Positions 56,302 through 64,000 of a DNA stretch of 64,000 bases are shown piece after piece (position 1 is the first letter of the stretch; the number at the start of each line of letters is the position of its first letter). The stretch spans positions 155,475-219,474 of the forward strand of contig CABQAQ010000003.1 in NCBI GenBank assembly GCA_902462155.1, written 5' to 3'. This DNA comes from an uncultured bacterium. GTDB lineage: Bacteria > Cyanobacteriota > Vampirovibrionia > Gastranaerophilales > Gastranaerophilaceae. The translations under genes were made by a program, and so were the position numbers. The notes beneath the pieces are model-generated. The model was given only the letters and a program-made list of their open reading frames with translations. It did no database searches and was not told the DNA's origin.

Positions 56302-57086
56302 TTATAAATCCATACTTCCACTTCTAATCCCTTCAAGATCAAGCGTAATATACTTTATTCCAAGAGATTTTAAAGCTTGTAGGATCAAATTTTTTTCTGA
56401 TAAAAGTTCATTAAAGTTTTCAGGTAAAATTTCAATTCGAGCGATATCATTATGAATACGCAGACGACAAGATTCAAATCCATAATCTTTTAAAAAATTT
56501 TCCCCTCTTTCAACAAGGGCAAGTTTTTCTTTTGAAAGCTTTTTATTATAAGGGAATCTTGTAGCAAGACAAGGAGTTGATGGTTTATGAAAAACTTCTA
56601 TTCCACAATCTTTTGCAAAATTACGGATTTCTTTTTTTTGTTAGTTCAAATATTGTAAAAGGAGAAATTATACCAAGTTCTTTAAGAGCTTTTCGTCCAA
56701 GTCTATATTCTTTTAAATCATCAAAATTTGATCCATCTATAATATATTTTATACCACGTTTTTTTGCTGTATCTAATGCCGTTTCAAATAACATTTTTTT
56801 TACAATGGTAGCATCTATCTTTTGGGTTATCAAGAATTATCGGATTTTGAAAAATATCTTTCTTAATAATAATCTGTTCAACATTGTATTTTTTACATAG
56901 ATTTTTAGTTAATTCAATTTCATTTTGTGTCTGTAGATCTGAATTGAAAGTTATAGCAAGAATATTCATATCAGAACATAAATGTAAAAGTAATGTACTA
57001 TCGATTCCACCTGAAAAAGCAAGGCATATGCCATGCTTTTTCAACTTATTCAAATAATTTTTCAATTTGTCAAATTTACTATTCAT
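56302..57086 (-). pseudogene. larE: larE (sulfur transferase for the nickel-pincer cofactor), two frameshifts
   Basis: Three consecutive frames together make a complete LarE, the PP-loop ATPase that adds sulfur to the pyridinium of the nickel-pincer nucleotide. Frame 1 has FSGGIDST and ends just after DRCYHCKK; frame 2 continues with MLFETALDTAKKRG and SNFDDLKEYR; frame 3 has STPCLATRFP and LRIHNDIARIE and stops at 56302. Both shifts occur in runs of eight A (56794-56801 and 56632-56639 on the complement); in both, removing one A restores the frame. The start overlaps the preceding frame by eight bases (ATGAATAG). Confidence 0.8.
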
Positions 57087-57798
57087 TTTCTAAAACCTGT
57101 TTTTTGTTTAAAATTAAACACATAAAATACATTATTAAAGCAAGGACAATAAGTCCGGCAATATTTCCTAAAGTATATGGTAGATTTGCAAATACAGATA
57201 CTTTAGACTGAAAAGTTTCAAATAAGTTATAAAGGATTCCTTGAGTATGCATAACAACAGAGTCAGAAATATTAAGAAGTGACCATTCCAAACCATCTGG
57301 TTTATTAGAAGCATAATTTGAAATTATACCTGCAAGTACAAGAGAAGTTCCGCCAAGAGCATAAGATAGTTTATTACTGTCTACAAATTTTGAAACTGTA
57401 AAGATAATTCCGCATACAATACCTTCGAAAATACCAATAGGTAGATGTATTGCCTGCATTAAACCTGAAAAGTGAAGTAAATTTGAGATAGGAATAGAGC
57501 CAGATAAAGCTCTTTCCATTCTAGCTATTGCAATAATTACGTTAGCTTTTTTTATATTATTTATTTTGTCAAAAAGTCTAAGTATTTCTGCAATTCCTAT
57601 ATCGTAGTATTTTTTTACATTGCTTCCGTAAAATTTTGCCGTTTCATAAGCTTCTTCTGCTACGGGGATATCGCCTGTTCCTCCGGTATATATTGCTATT
57701 TCTTCAATTTTTTTAACTTCATTTTGAATTAAAGTTAAAACTCTTGCCTGCTCATTATAGTTTTGGAACTCATCTATTGCAAACGTAACTTTTGACAA
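57079..57798 (-). pseudogene. Chimeric remnant: LarB fragment fused to LarMN (CbiM-CbiN-like) fragment
   Basis: Residues about 14-97 match the AIR-carboxylase-like core of LarB (IYTGGTGDIPVAEEA, YDIGIAEI, NVIIAIA), the enzyme that carboxylates the nicotinate precursor of the nickel-pincer cofactor. From about residue 98 (SGSIPIS) to the end it is instead the C-terminal part of a CbiM-type nickel/cobalt permease followed by a CbiN-like segment with the PDGLEWSL motif. The LarB N-terminal domain and the last part of its core, all of LarC and the first CbiM helices are lost. The frame is open across the join near 57510, but neither activity can survive. Confidence 0.75.
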
Positions 57799-58054
57799 GG
57801 GTGCAAGAACAAATTGGCATAAACATTCAGGAGGACAGATCCTTTTAGTAACAGCAGGTGAAGGAAGATATCAAGAACGTGGCAAAAAGATTCAAATACT
57901 TAAAACCGGTGATGTAGTTAGGATCCCTTTAAATGTGGAACATTGGCACGGTGCAGCACCTGATAGTGAATTTTCATATATTTCTGTTGAAACAAATCTA
58001 CCGAACAATCAAACAACTTGGCTTGAACCTGTTACTGATAAAGAATATAAATAA
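57764..58054 (+). pseudogene. Cupin-domain protein, 5' truncated
   Basis: The plus-strand frame encodes the C-terminal part of a small quercetinase-like cupin: NVTFDKGARTNWHKH with the metal-binding histidines, GGQILLVTAGEG, GDVVRIPLNVEHWHGAAPDS, and a closing WLEPVTDKEY. No start codon or ribosome binding site precedes it; a TAG at 57758-57760 closes the frame just upstream. Full-length relatives have additional N-terminal residues. It abuts, and partly overlaps, the broken larB on the other strand, so both were cut by the same rearrangement. Confidence 0.7.
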
Positions 58055-58125
58055 AAAGTTTTTATTATTAAAAAAAGTAAAGGTTTATTTGTTTATTTTA
58101 TCTAATTATAATTATATTCTTTAGC

Positions 58126-58154
58126 TAAAACTTCTACTTATTGTAGAAGTTTTA
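58126..58154. terminator. Bidirectional hairpin terminator
   Basis: A perfect 12-bp stem (TAAAACTTCTAC against GTAGAAGTTTTA) with a five-base loop lies between the cupin remnant and the emrB 3' end. The other 250 bases of this gap show nothing further. Confidence 0.7.
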
Positions 58155-58308
58155 AAATTAGAGAGGCTCTAGAATAGCATCTTTTGATCCACTAGTTTTT
58201 ACTTTTTAAAATACCAGATTGCATTTTTAAGTTGGTTTATCTGTTGAATAAAATTTAGGATGTTAAGCACAATATTTGATTTATAAATTTTTATACTGAT
58301 TATGATGT

Positions 58309-59847
58309 CTAATTTTTATCTTTAATATTTGTTTTTAGTAAAAACGGAATAGGTATAAGAATAAAAGCAACAAGAGCAAATAGTGCAAAAACATCAGCAT
58401 AAGACATTAATTTTGCCTGTATAATCATCTGTTTATAAATATAAGCATCGGCTTTTGTTTGAGCAAAAACACTTGATGCACCGCTTATAAAAGTATGTGT
58501 TAAAGATGACATTTTTTGTTGAAAAATCAGGTTGAAATTTGACAGATTATCCACAAGATAATTCTGATGGATTTGAGAATGTCTGGCAACAATAGTTGAG
58601 GAAATAGAAACAACTACTGCGGCACCGACTGTTTTACAAAAGTTATGTAAGCTAGCTCCATTAGCAAGATCTTCCTTTGCTAAAGTTCCTAATGAAAGGG
58701 CGGAAACAGGAATAAATGTTAAGATTACTCCAACTCCTAAAAATATATTAGGAATTGATACATACCAAAATGATACATCAAGGTTGATATTTGTGAACAT
58801 AAAGGTTGCAAGTCCAAGAAAGAAAAAACCAACAGAAATTAAAAGTCTGCTATCGTAAATTTTCATTAAAGGAGTTATGACAAGAAGCATTAAAATACAA
58901 GAGATTACCCTCGGAGCAAGTGTATATCCGCTTAGCAAGGCTGTATATCCCAGCATATTTTGTAAAAATTGAGGAGAAAGAAACATGGTGGTAAATACAA
59001 TCATAGTTACTGCTGTAGAAAGAATTGTACCAGAAAGGAAATTTATATCTTTGAATAATCTAAGTTTAATAAAGGCATTTTTATTTTCTATTTCCCAGAC
59101 AATTAAAAATGTCATAATAACAAGAGAGATTCCACTGAGCCAACATATCCACCAACAGTTAAACCAGTTATATTGTTGACCTTTATCAAGTACTATTTGC
59201 ATTGTTAAAAGCCATAGAATTAATGCCCCCATACCTACAAAGTCTATATTTTGCACATTATTATCGTGTTTAGTATCAAGAATATTACGATTTATAAGTA
59301 ATAAAGAAAGAATACCTACGGGAATATTAACAGAATAAATATATTGCCAACTTAAGTTATCCACAAGAAACCCGCCAAATGAAGGTCCAAGAATTGCAAA
59401 AACCATAACAGCAAGTCCGAATAAAGACATAGCTACCCCTTTTTTCTCAGGCGGAAAAGCAGAAAGCAAGATTGTCTGTGACATAGGTGTCATAGGGCCT
59501 CCTCCAATCCCTTGAATTAGCCTGCCTATAACCATTATGTTTAAAGATGGGGCAATAAGACAAATTATTGAACCGAGAGTGAAAATCATAATGGAAACTT
59601 TTAAAAAAGTTTTTCGGCCTAGTAAGTTTTCAAGCCAGCCGGATAACATAATTAAGCAAGCATTAGCAATCATATATGATGTTATAATCCATTTAGCTTC
59701 ATCAATAGTTGCAGCAAAATATCCTGAAATATGAGGTATTGCAACATTAGTAGCAGAAGTTGCAAGTGCTGAAAATGATGTTGGTAAAAGTATTGATATT
59801 GCAATAAGCCAAATTGGCGGAGTTTTTTTAGGAACAGATTGAATCAT
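58309..59847 (-). CDS. emrB: EmrB/QacA-type multidrug efflux MFS transporter
   Basis: This 512-residue member of the DHA2 (14-helix) drug:H+ antiporters has motif A-like GWLENLLGRKTF, GRLIQGIGGGPMTP (motif C region) and a hydrophobic profile along the whole length. With the EmrA adaptor and a TolC-type channel it pumps hydrophobic drugs or fatty acids across both membranes. Its start lies 3 bases after the emrA stop; all of marR-emrA-emrB is one operon. Confidence 0.92.
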   Translation of the reverse strand: MIQSVPKKTPPIWLIAISILLPTSFSALATSATNVAIPHISGYFAATIDEAKWIITSYMIANACLIMLSGWLENLLGRKTFLKVSIMIFTLGSIICLIAPSLNIMVIGRLIQGIGGGPMTPMSQTILLSAFPPEKKGVAMSLFGLAVMVFAILGPSFGGFLVDNLSWQYIYSVNIPVGILSLLLINRNILDTKHDNNVQNIDFVGMGALILWLLTMQIVLDKGQQYNWFNCWWICWLSGISLVIMTFLIVWEIENKNAFIKLRLFKDINFLSGTILSTAVTMIVFTTMFLSPQFLQNMLGYTALLSGYTLAPRVISCILMLLVITPLMKIYDSRLLISVGFFFLGLATFMFTNINLDVSFWYVSIPNIFLGVGVILTFIPVSALSLGTLAKEDLANGASLHNFCKTVGAAVVVSISSTIVARHSQIHQNYLVDNLSNFNLIFQQKMSSLTHTFISGASSVFAQTKADAYIYKQMIIQAKLMSYADVFALFALVAFILIPIPFLLKTNIKDKN

Positions 59848-59850
59848 TTT

Positions 59851-60807
59851 TTATTTGCCTTTGACTTTTACGGTTGGTACAACTGACATACCAGGAATTA
59901 TGTTATAACTTGAAATATCATCAGTGAAAAGAATTTTAACCGGAATTCTCTGTACAATTTTTACATAACTTCCAACAGCATTTTCAGGCGGGAAAAGACT
60001 AGCCTTGGCACCTGATGCCATTTGTAAACTATCTACTATACCATTAAATTTTTTACCGCCATACGCATCAATTTTTATCTTAACCTTTTGCCCCTTTTTC
60101 ATATTAGCAACCTGAGTTTCTTTAAAATTGGCAACAACCCAAACTTTATTTGGAACTATTGCAAACAACGGCTGAGCAAGTTGTACATAGTTACCCTGTT
60201 CAACTGTTCTATTGGTAATAATTCCATCTTCTGAAGCATAGATTTTTGTATATGAAAGATTAAGTTTATCTTGTTCAACTTCTGCTTCAAGACTTTTTAT
60301 CATTGCAGTAATCTCATCGTGTCTGGATTTTGAAGATTTATTTTCTAATTGTGCCACGGTAAGATTATTTTTACTTGAATCATATTCTTGTTTCGAAGAT
60401 ATCCCTTTTTTATACATAGCTGAATATCTATCATAATCACTCTTTGCAAAATCAAGATTAGAATAAGTCTTTACTATCTGATGATCAGCACTTCCAAGTG
60501 CGGCTTTTGCTTCTTCAAGTTTTGCAAGTGTTTGTTTTAACTTAACTTCATAATCTTTTGGATCAATTTCCAATAACAAATCGCCTTTTTTAACCTTTTG
60601 GTTATCATCAATAAGAAGTCTTATAACAGGTCCGGAAACTCTTGGAGCAACTGTTATAATATGTCCTTCTATAAACGCATCATCTGTTGATTTATAAAAA
60701 ATAGAGTTTATTGAAACAATAATTCCAAGAATTAAAATCACAACAGCCGTAATCGCAGGTATTATAACACGTTTTTTTTCATATAAATGTCTTTTATCTT
60801 TTTCCAT
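59851..60807 (-). CDS. emrA: EmrA-type membrane fusion protein
   Basis: This 318-residue periplasmic adaptor of the HlyD family has an N-terminal membrane anchor (about 14-32), the first half of a lipoyl-like domain (ISTDDAFIEGHIITVAPRVSGPV-type region), a coiled-coil hairpin (about 85-175), the second lipoyl half (IYASEDGIITNRTVEQG) and a beta barrel. It links EmrB with the outer-membrane channel encoded at 61337. Confidence 0.92.
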   Translation of the reverse strand: MEKDKRHLYEKKRVIIPAITAVVILILGIIVSINSIFYKSTDDAFIEGHIITVAPRVSGPVIRLLIDDNQKVKKGDLLLEIDPKDYEVKLKQTLAKLEEAKAALGSADHQIVKTYSNLDFAKSDYDRYSAMYKKGISSKQEYDSSKNNLTVAQLENKSSKSRHDEITAMIKSLEAEVEQDKLNLSYTKIYASEDGIITNRTVEQGNYVQLAQPLFAIVPNKVWVVANFKETQVANMKKGQKVKIKIDAYGGKKFNGIVDSLQMASGAKASLFPPENAVGSYVKIVQRIPVKILFTDDISSYNIIPGMSVVPTVKVKGK

Positions 60808-60816
60808 TTTTTCTCC

Positions 60817-61272
60817 TTAAATTTGCAGTTTTACTTTATCACGAATATTCTCGTAGACTTTTTGCAATGTATTTAAAGCAGACAAAAGTTCTTCTTGAGA
60901 AATATTTTCGGTCATAAGTTCTCTTAGCTCTAAAACAGTCGGAAATATAGTATCTCTAAGTTCCTTGCCTTTTTCAGTAACAACAATTTTATAAATTCTT
61001 CTGCCACGGGCTTCGGGGATCTTTTTTATCAATTCTTTTTCTTTTAATATTTTGATTATTCTTGAAACGTTTGCTCGATCTTTTAAGGTAATTTCTGCTA
61101 TTTGTCTTTGGTAAAGTTCCCCGTTTTCTATTACTAAATCAAGTACAAGATATTGCTCAGGTGTTATTCCGAATTCTTTTTCTGCAAAGGTTTGGGATGA
61201 AAGTGCTCTTGATACAATACCGGTATTATAAATATTTGTACCTATTCTTTTCCCTAAATTTATTTTTTTCAC
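60817..61272 (-). CDS. MarR-family transcriptional regulator
   Basis: This 151-residue winged-helix regulator has the DNA-contacting helix DRANVSRIIKILKEKELI and a wing RRIYKIVVTEKG. It is first in the efflux operon and, by family rule, represses it until a drug or phenolic ligand binds. An imperfect palindrome in the divergent control region is the likely binding site. The nearest matches in layout are EmrR/MprA-like regulators. Confidence 0.92.
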   Translation of the reverse strand: MKKINLGKRIGTNIYNTGIVSRALSSQTFAEKEFGITPEQYLVLDLVIENGELYQRQIAEITLKDRANVSRIIKILKEKELIKKIPEARGRRIYKIVVTEKGKELRDTIFPTVLELRELMTENISQEELLSALNTLQKVYENIRDKVKLQI

Positions 61273-61291
61273 GAATTGATTTCCTTTTTTT

Positions 61292-61315
61292 CTTGTGTTG
61301 TAATTATATCACAAG
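61292..61315. promoter_or_regulatory. Putative MarR operator overlapping promoter
   Basis: An imperfect 24-base palindrome, CTTGTG-N12-CACAAG, lies midway between marR and the outer-membrane channel gene. On the minus strand it contains TATAAT, a likely -10 box for marR-emrAB, so a bound dimer would block transcription of the operon and perhaps of the divergent gene. Confidence 0.55.
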
Positions 61316-61336
61316 AAAAATTTTGAGGTCAATTGA

Positions 61337-62695
61337 ATGAAAAAAATATTTATAATCTTATTTTGTAGCTTTTTTATATGTATCAATCCTGCATTTGCAA
61401 CAGATGTTACTTTTAAATATATGAATATGGATTGGTGGAATGCGTTTAATGATAAATATTTAACTGCAAATCTTTTGAAATTATATGAAAATAATTATGA
61501 TTTAAAAAATACTGCTTTGAAAATTAAAGAAAGTGAACAGACAGTAAAGATGCAATTTGCACAAGAACTGCCGGAAATATCTATCTTAAGTGAATTTTCA
61601 CGTGATTTTAAAGCACCTCGCCAACAATTTGGGGCAATGGAAATTCCTAACTATTCACAATACAATTATCATTTACCTTTGACAGTAGGATATGAATTAG
61701 ATATATGGGGTAAAAATAGATTTAAAACAAAAAGTAAACAACAGCAGCTTGAAATTATTAAACAAGCACAACGAGCAACATATATATCTTTAACTTCAGA
61801 TTTCGTCGCTAATTATTTTAATCTTATAAAAGCTGATAAACTGATTGAGATTCAAAATGAACTCATCAAAACTCAGGAAAAAGTTCTGTCAATGGTTGCG
61901 GATAAATATAAAATAGGATTGTGTTCAGTTAATGAACTTCTTTCGCAGGAAAATTTTTTAACACTTTTGAAAGAAGAAAGAAACAGACATAAACAAAACA
62001 AGGAACTTTTAATAAACAATTTAAGAGTTTATCTATCTGATTCTTCGGATAATATAAAAAGAAATAATTATAACAATATTGTTTTGATAAAAAATATTCC
62101 AACTGAATACAGTACGGATATTATTACAAACAGACCGGATTATTTACAGGAAGAAGCTAATTTGAGAAGTATAGGATTTGATGTAAAAGTAGCAAAGCGA
62201 GAATTTTTACCGACGTTTACAATATTTGGGCAAATTGGTTTGAATGCTTATCATTTGTCATCGCTTTTTAATTCTCCGGCTCAATTTTTTAATGCAGGAA
62301 TTTTCCCTTTAGTTGATTTATTTTCTGGTGGAAGAAAAGTTGCTATTTTAAAAATCCAAAAATACAGATATGAGTCTGCTCTTAATGATTATCAAAAAGT
62401 TTTCCTCACTGGTGTAAAAGAAATGAACACAGGACTTGTAGATTACAAAACAGCTATTTCAAATTATAATGAGAGTATAAAAAGGCTTAAAGTTGAAAGT
62501 AAAATTTATAATCTTGCAAAAGATAAAAATTCAATTGGAGGCAGCAGTAATTTAGATGTTTTAATTGCAAAAGAGGTTTACCTTATGACGGAAAAAGAAA
62601 ATGTATCAAATAAAATTAATTCACTTATATCAGTAGTAAGTCTTTATAAGGCCTCTGGTGGAGTGGATTTACATAAAATTAATGAACGTATTTAA
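61337..62695 (+). CDS. TolC/OprM-family outer-membrane efflux channel
   Basis: A signal peptide (about 1-21, ending PAFA) precedes a 430-residue protein with the two internally repeated helical-coil and beta-strand halves of outer-membrane factors: YELDIWGKNRF and LVDLFSGGRK are the conserved strand ends, and NRPDYLQEEANLRSIG lies in the second coil. No lipobox Cys is present. It is the exit duct for EmrAB, transcribed divergently from the shared control region. Confidence 0.9.
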   Translation: MKKIFIILFCSFFICINPAFATDVTFKYMNMDWWNAFNDKYLTANLLKLYENNYDLKNTALKIKESEQTVKMQFAQELPEISILSEFSRDFKAPRQQFGAMEIPNYSQYNYHLPLTVGYELDIWGKNRFKTKSKQQQLEIIKQAQRATYISLTSDFVANYFNLIKADKLIEIQNELIKTQEKVLSMVADKYKIGLCSVNELLSQENFLTLLKEERNRHKQNKELLINNLRVYLSDSSDNIKRNNYNNIVLIKNIPTEYSTDIITNRPDYLQEEANLRSIGFDVKVAKREFLPTFTIFGQIGLNAYHLSSLFNSPAQFFNAGIFPLVDLFSGGRKVAILKIQKYRYESALNDYQKVFLTGVKEMNTGLVDYKTAISNYNESIKRLKVESKIYNLAKDKNSIGGSSNLDVLIAKEVYLMTEKENVSNKINSLISVVSLYKASGGVDLHKINERI

Positions 62696-63150
62696 TATTT
62701 TAAATAAATGTTTACTTAGCATCTTTATTTTTTCAGTTTAGCCTCAATTAAAGTATAACCATTTTTATAGAATACTTACATATAAATACTATTATGTAAA
62801 TAATATACATTTTCAAACGATATAATCGTATAATTAATACTAATTTAAATGTTTAAGTATAAGCTTTTTTGTATTAAGTACAAATGCTGTTCTTTAAGTG
62901 TATACGTAATTGTCAAAAATGAGAACTGTTAGGAGTCATTTCTCACATAAACGGCATCATTTTTTGCCATTCAACAAATTGTAGCGTTGTTTTTTTAATT
63001 CAAGTTTAACGCAAACTAATAGTAAGTTTTAAAATAGTTGGTGTGGCAGTTTTTGAACTCATCCATCAGTTCCAGCAAACACTTTATAATTCTATAACAA
63101 AGCAAAATTTGATCAACACAGAGTCTATTCTAGAGATTTTATAGCAAATA
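62696..63150. other. Intergenic region, 455 bases, no complete gene
   Basis: No gene with a start and ribosome binding site is seen. A 44-codon open stretch at about 63010-63143 on the plus strand (with FELIHQFQQTLYNS) looks coding-like but has no start and matches nothing I know; it may be the tail of a lost gene. No terminal inverted repeats of an insertion sequence were found. Confidence 0.4.
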
Positions 63151-63465
63151 TTAGTTTGCAAGTCTTAAACCAACTGTTCCAAGTATAATCAATAAAATAG
63201 AGGCAATTTTTAAAATACTTATGGATTCGTGTAAAAATAACATTCCTATGATACTAATTAATAATATTCCAAAAGCACCCCAAATTGCATAAGCCACACT
63301 CATCTCTATTGTTTTTAAAGCAAATGAAAGGAATAAAAAACAAAGAAAATATGAAATTACTGTTCCGATTGATGGCAGCAAAACAGAAAAACCATTTGAT
63401 AGTTTTAACCCAGTTGTACCAAGAGTTTCAAAAATAATTGCAAGAATTAAATATATCTAATTCAT
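63151..63465 (-). pseudogene. Small multidrug resistance (SMR) transporter, amber codon 3
   Basis: Read from the ATG at 63465, which follows a strong AAGGAGG site, the protein is M-N-stop-IYLILAIIFETLGTTGLKLS and then a normal four-helix SMR protein to 104 residues. The essential membrane glutamate (residue 13, in FETLGTT) lies in the first helix. The third codon, Tyr in most relatives (MNYIYL), is TAG. Any initiation after the stop would lose the start signal, so the gene is probably dead unless amber is suppressed. Confidence 0.8.
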
Positions 63466-63851
63466 AAAAATCCTCCTTTTTTTCATAGAATAAAATTTTA
63501 TAATTAAAAATAAAATACGTTTTTATATGTTGTAAAGTTTAAAAATCTGTGTGCAGAATAATATAAAATCAAACTGTTATAGAATGATTATCATTTGATA
63601 TTACTCGAACAATAAATTTTATAATTCCCAAAATCTTAAAATATTTGTTACAGTATTTTTTAAGTTTTAAAATAATTAAAACTATGAAATTTTTGAATTC
63701 AGTTAAGGTATATTCAGTCAACATTTTATACAGTGAGTTTGGTTTGAATTTCTAAATTTTAGAATAAGATTAATGTTGTATTAAACAAATGATATATAAT
63801 AAAATTTTTGTATATGTCGACAATAATATTCAATGATAATTTCATATTATA
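63466..63851. other. AT-rich control region with Fur-like sites
   Basis: No gene is visible in these 386 bases. AATGATTATCATT at 63583-63595 is a 6-1-6 inverted repeat like a Fur box core, and ATGATAATTTCAT at 63833-63845 is a weaker version just before the open frame at the right edge. Both are short and the background is AT-rich, so support is modest. Confidence 0.3.
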
Positions 63852-64000
63852 TTGAAAGGTTTGTTGCCTCTTTTTCTTTTTTATTTTTTTTTAATTTTTT
63901 CTTTTGTCACCCACTTTAAATCCAAATATATAGCCAACTTGTTAAATGAAGATTTAAAAGGTATTGCCGTAATTGTTCCGGCTTTAACAAAACAAAAGGA
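63852..64000 (+). CDS. Start of an exported or membrane protein (cut by window end)
   Basis: A frame beginning with TTG at 63852 (or a later TTG) runs off the right edge. The first 20 residues are very hydrophobic (PLFLFYFFLIFSF), then HFKSKYIANLLNEDLKGIAV follows. This is consistent with a signal peptide or first membrane helix of a larger protein. Too little is visible to name a family, and no ATG start exists in frame. Confidence 0.35.
   Translation, partial: MKGLLPLFLFYFFLIFSFVTHFKSKYIANLLNEDLKGIAVIVPALTKQK

Noticed and set aside
62880..63150. An insertion-sequence remnant between the efflux channel and the SMR gene
   Set aside because: No terminal inverted repeats, target duplication or transposase motif could be found; only an unassigned 44-codon scrap.

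Overview
The window is very AT-rich, gene-dense chromosomal DNA from an anaerobic, diderm bacterium. Outer-membrane biology is shown by lpxK, an mlaEFD-type lipid transport operon and a TolC-like channel. These sit beside sepF, a mini-RNase III (mrnC), yggS and an efp-accB-accC block, a combination usual in the cyanobacterial/Firmicutes direction. A trimeric [FeFe]-hydrogenase indicates fermentation, and motAB suggests a flagellum. Together this best fits the non-photosynthetic gut relatives of Cyanobacteria (Vampirovibrionia/Melainabacteria, order Gastranaerophilales). That placement is inference from gene content; no rRNA gene is present to confirm it.

Layout. 1-4 kb: a glycosyltransferase cut by the window edge, a HicB-like protein overlapping mrnC, and a HerA-like protein with a decayed P-loop and a C-terminal Tudor-like domain. 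4.2-8.3 kb: mlaE-mlaF-mlaD-lpxK. 8.3-11.9 kb: a hybrid histidine kinase, a LuxR-type regulator and an exported protein in one operon. 12-17 kb: a HAD phosphatase, an acyltransferase, tRNA-Pro(UGG) and accC-accB-efp. 17-24 kb: motAB, obgE, smpB, a soluble kinase with a DivK-like regulator and a metallo-hydrolase, and trxB. 24-32 kb: lineage-type proteins of unknown role, including a candidate calpain-like peptidase, around an aconitase-like/NAD-isocitrate dehydrogenase operon. 32.6-36.8 kb: hydC-hydB-hydA behind a promoter with a Rex-like operator. 37-44 kb: tpiA and five unrecognised minus-strand genes, among them two 700-residue tandem paralogues sharing a 260-bp perfectly identical block. 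44-53 kb: hisD, a MalK/UgpC-type ATPase, a GNAT-like protein, yggS-sepF, thiC, gpmI and nth. 53-56 kb: two prepilin-like proteins, one carrying a C-terminal S74 autoprocessing domain.

56.3-63.5 kb looks like a decaying accessory segment. A nickel-pincer (lar) locus is wrecked: larE has two frameshifts in A8 runs, a larB piece is fused in frame to the end of a larMN transporter, and a headless cupin abuts it in the opposite direction. Next to it a MarR-controlled emrAB/tolC drug-efflux set is intact, while a small multidrug resistance gene has an amber codon at position 3.

The genes form a coherent picture of a fermenter: glycolysis (tpiA, gpmI), a short oxidative branch to 2-oxoglutarate, NADH/ferredoxin disposal as H2 (HydABC), fatty-acid and lipid A supply (accBC, lpxK) and outer-membrane lipid maintenance (mla). 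No single large new defence or biosynthetic system is evident. The most original signals are the prepilin-S74 fusion, the degenerate HerA-Tudor protein, the calpain-like protein sharing an N-terminal motif with the tandem paralogues, and the lar gene wreck.
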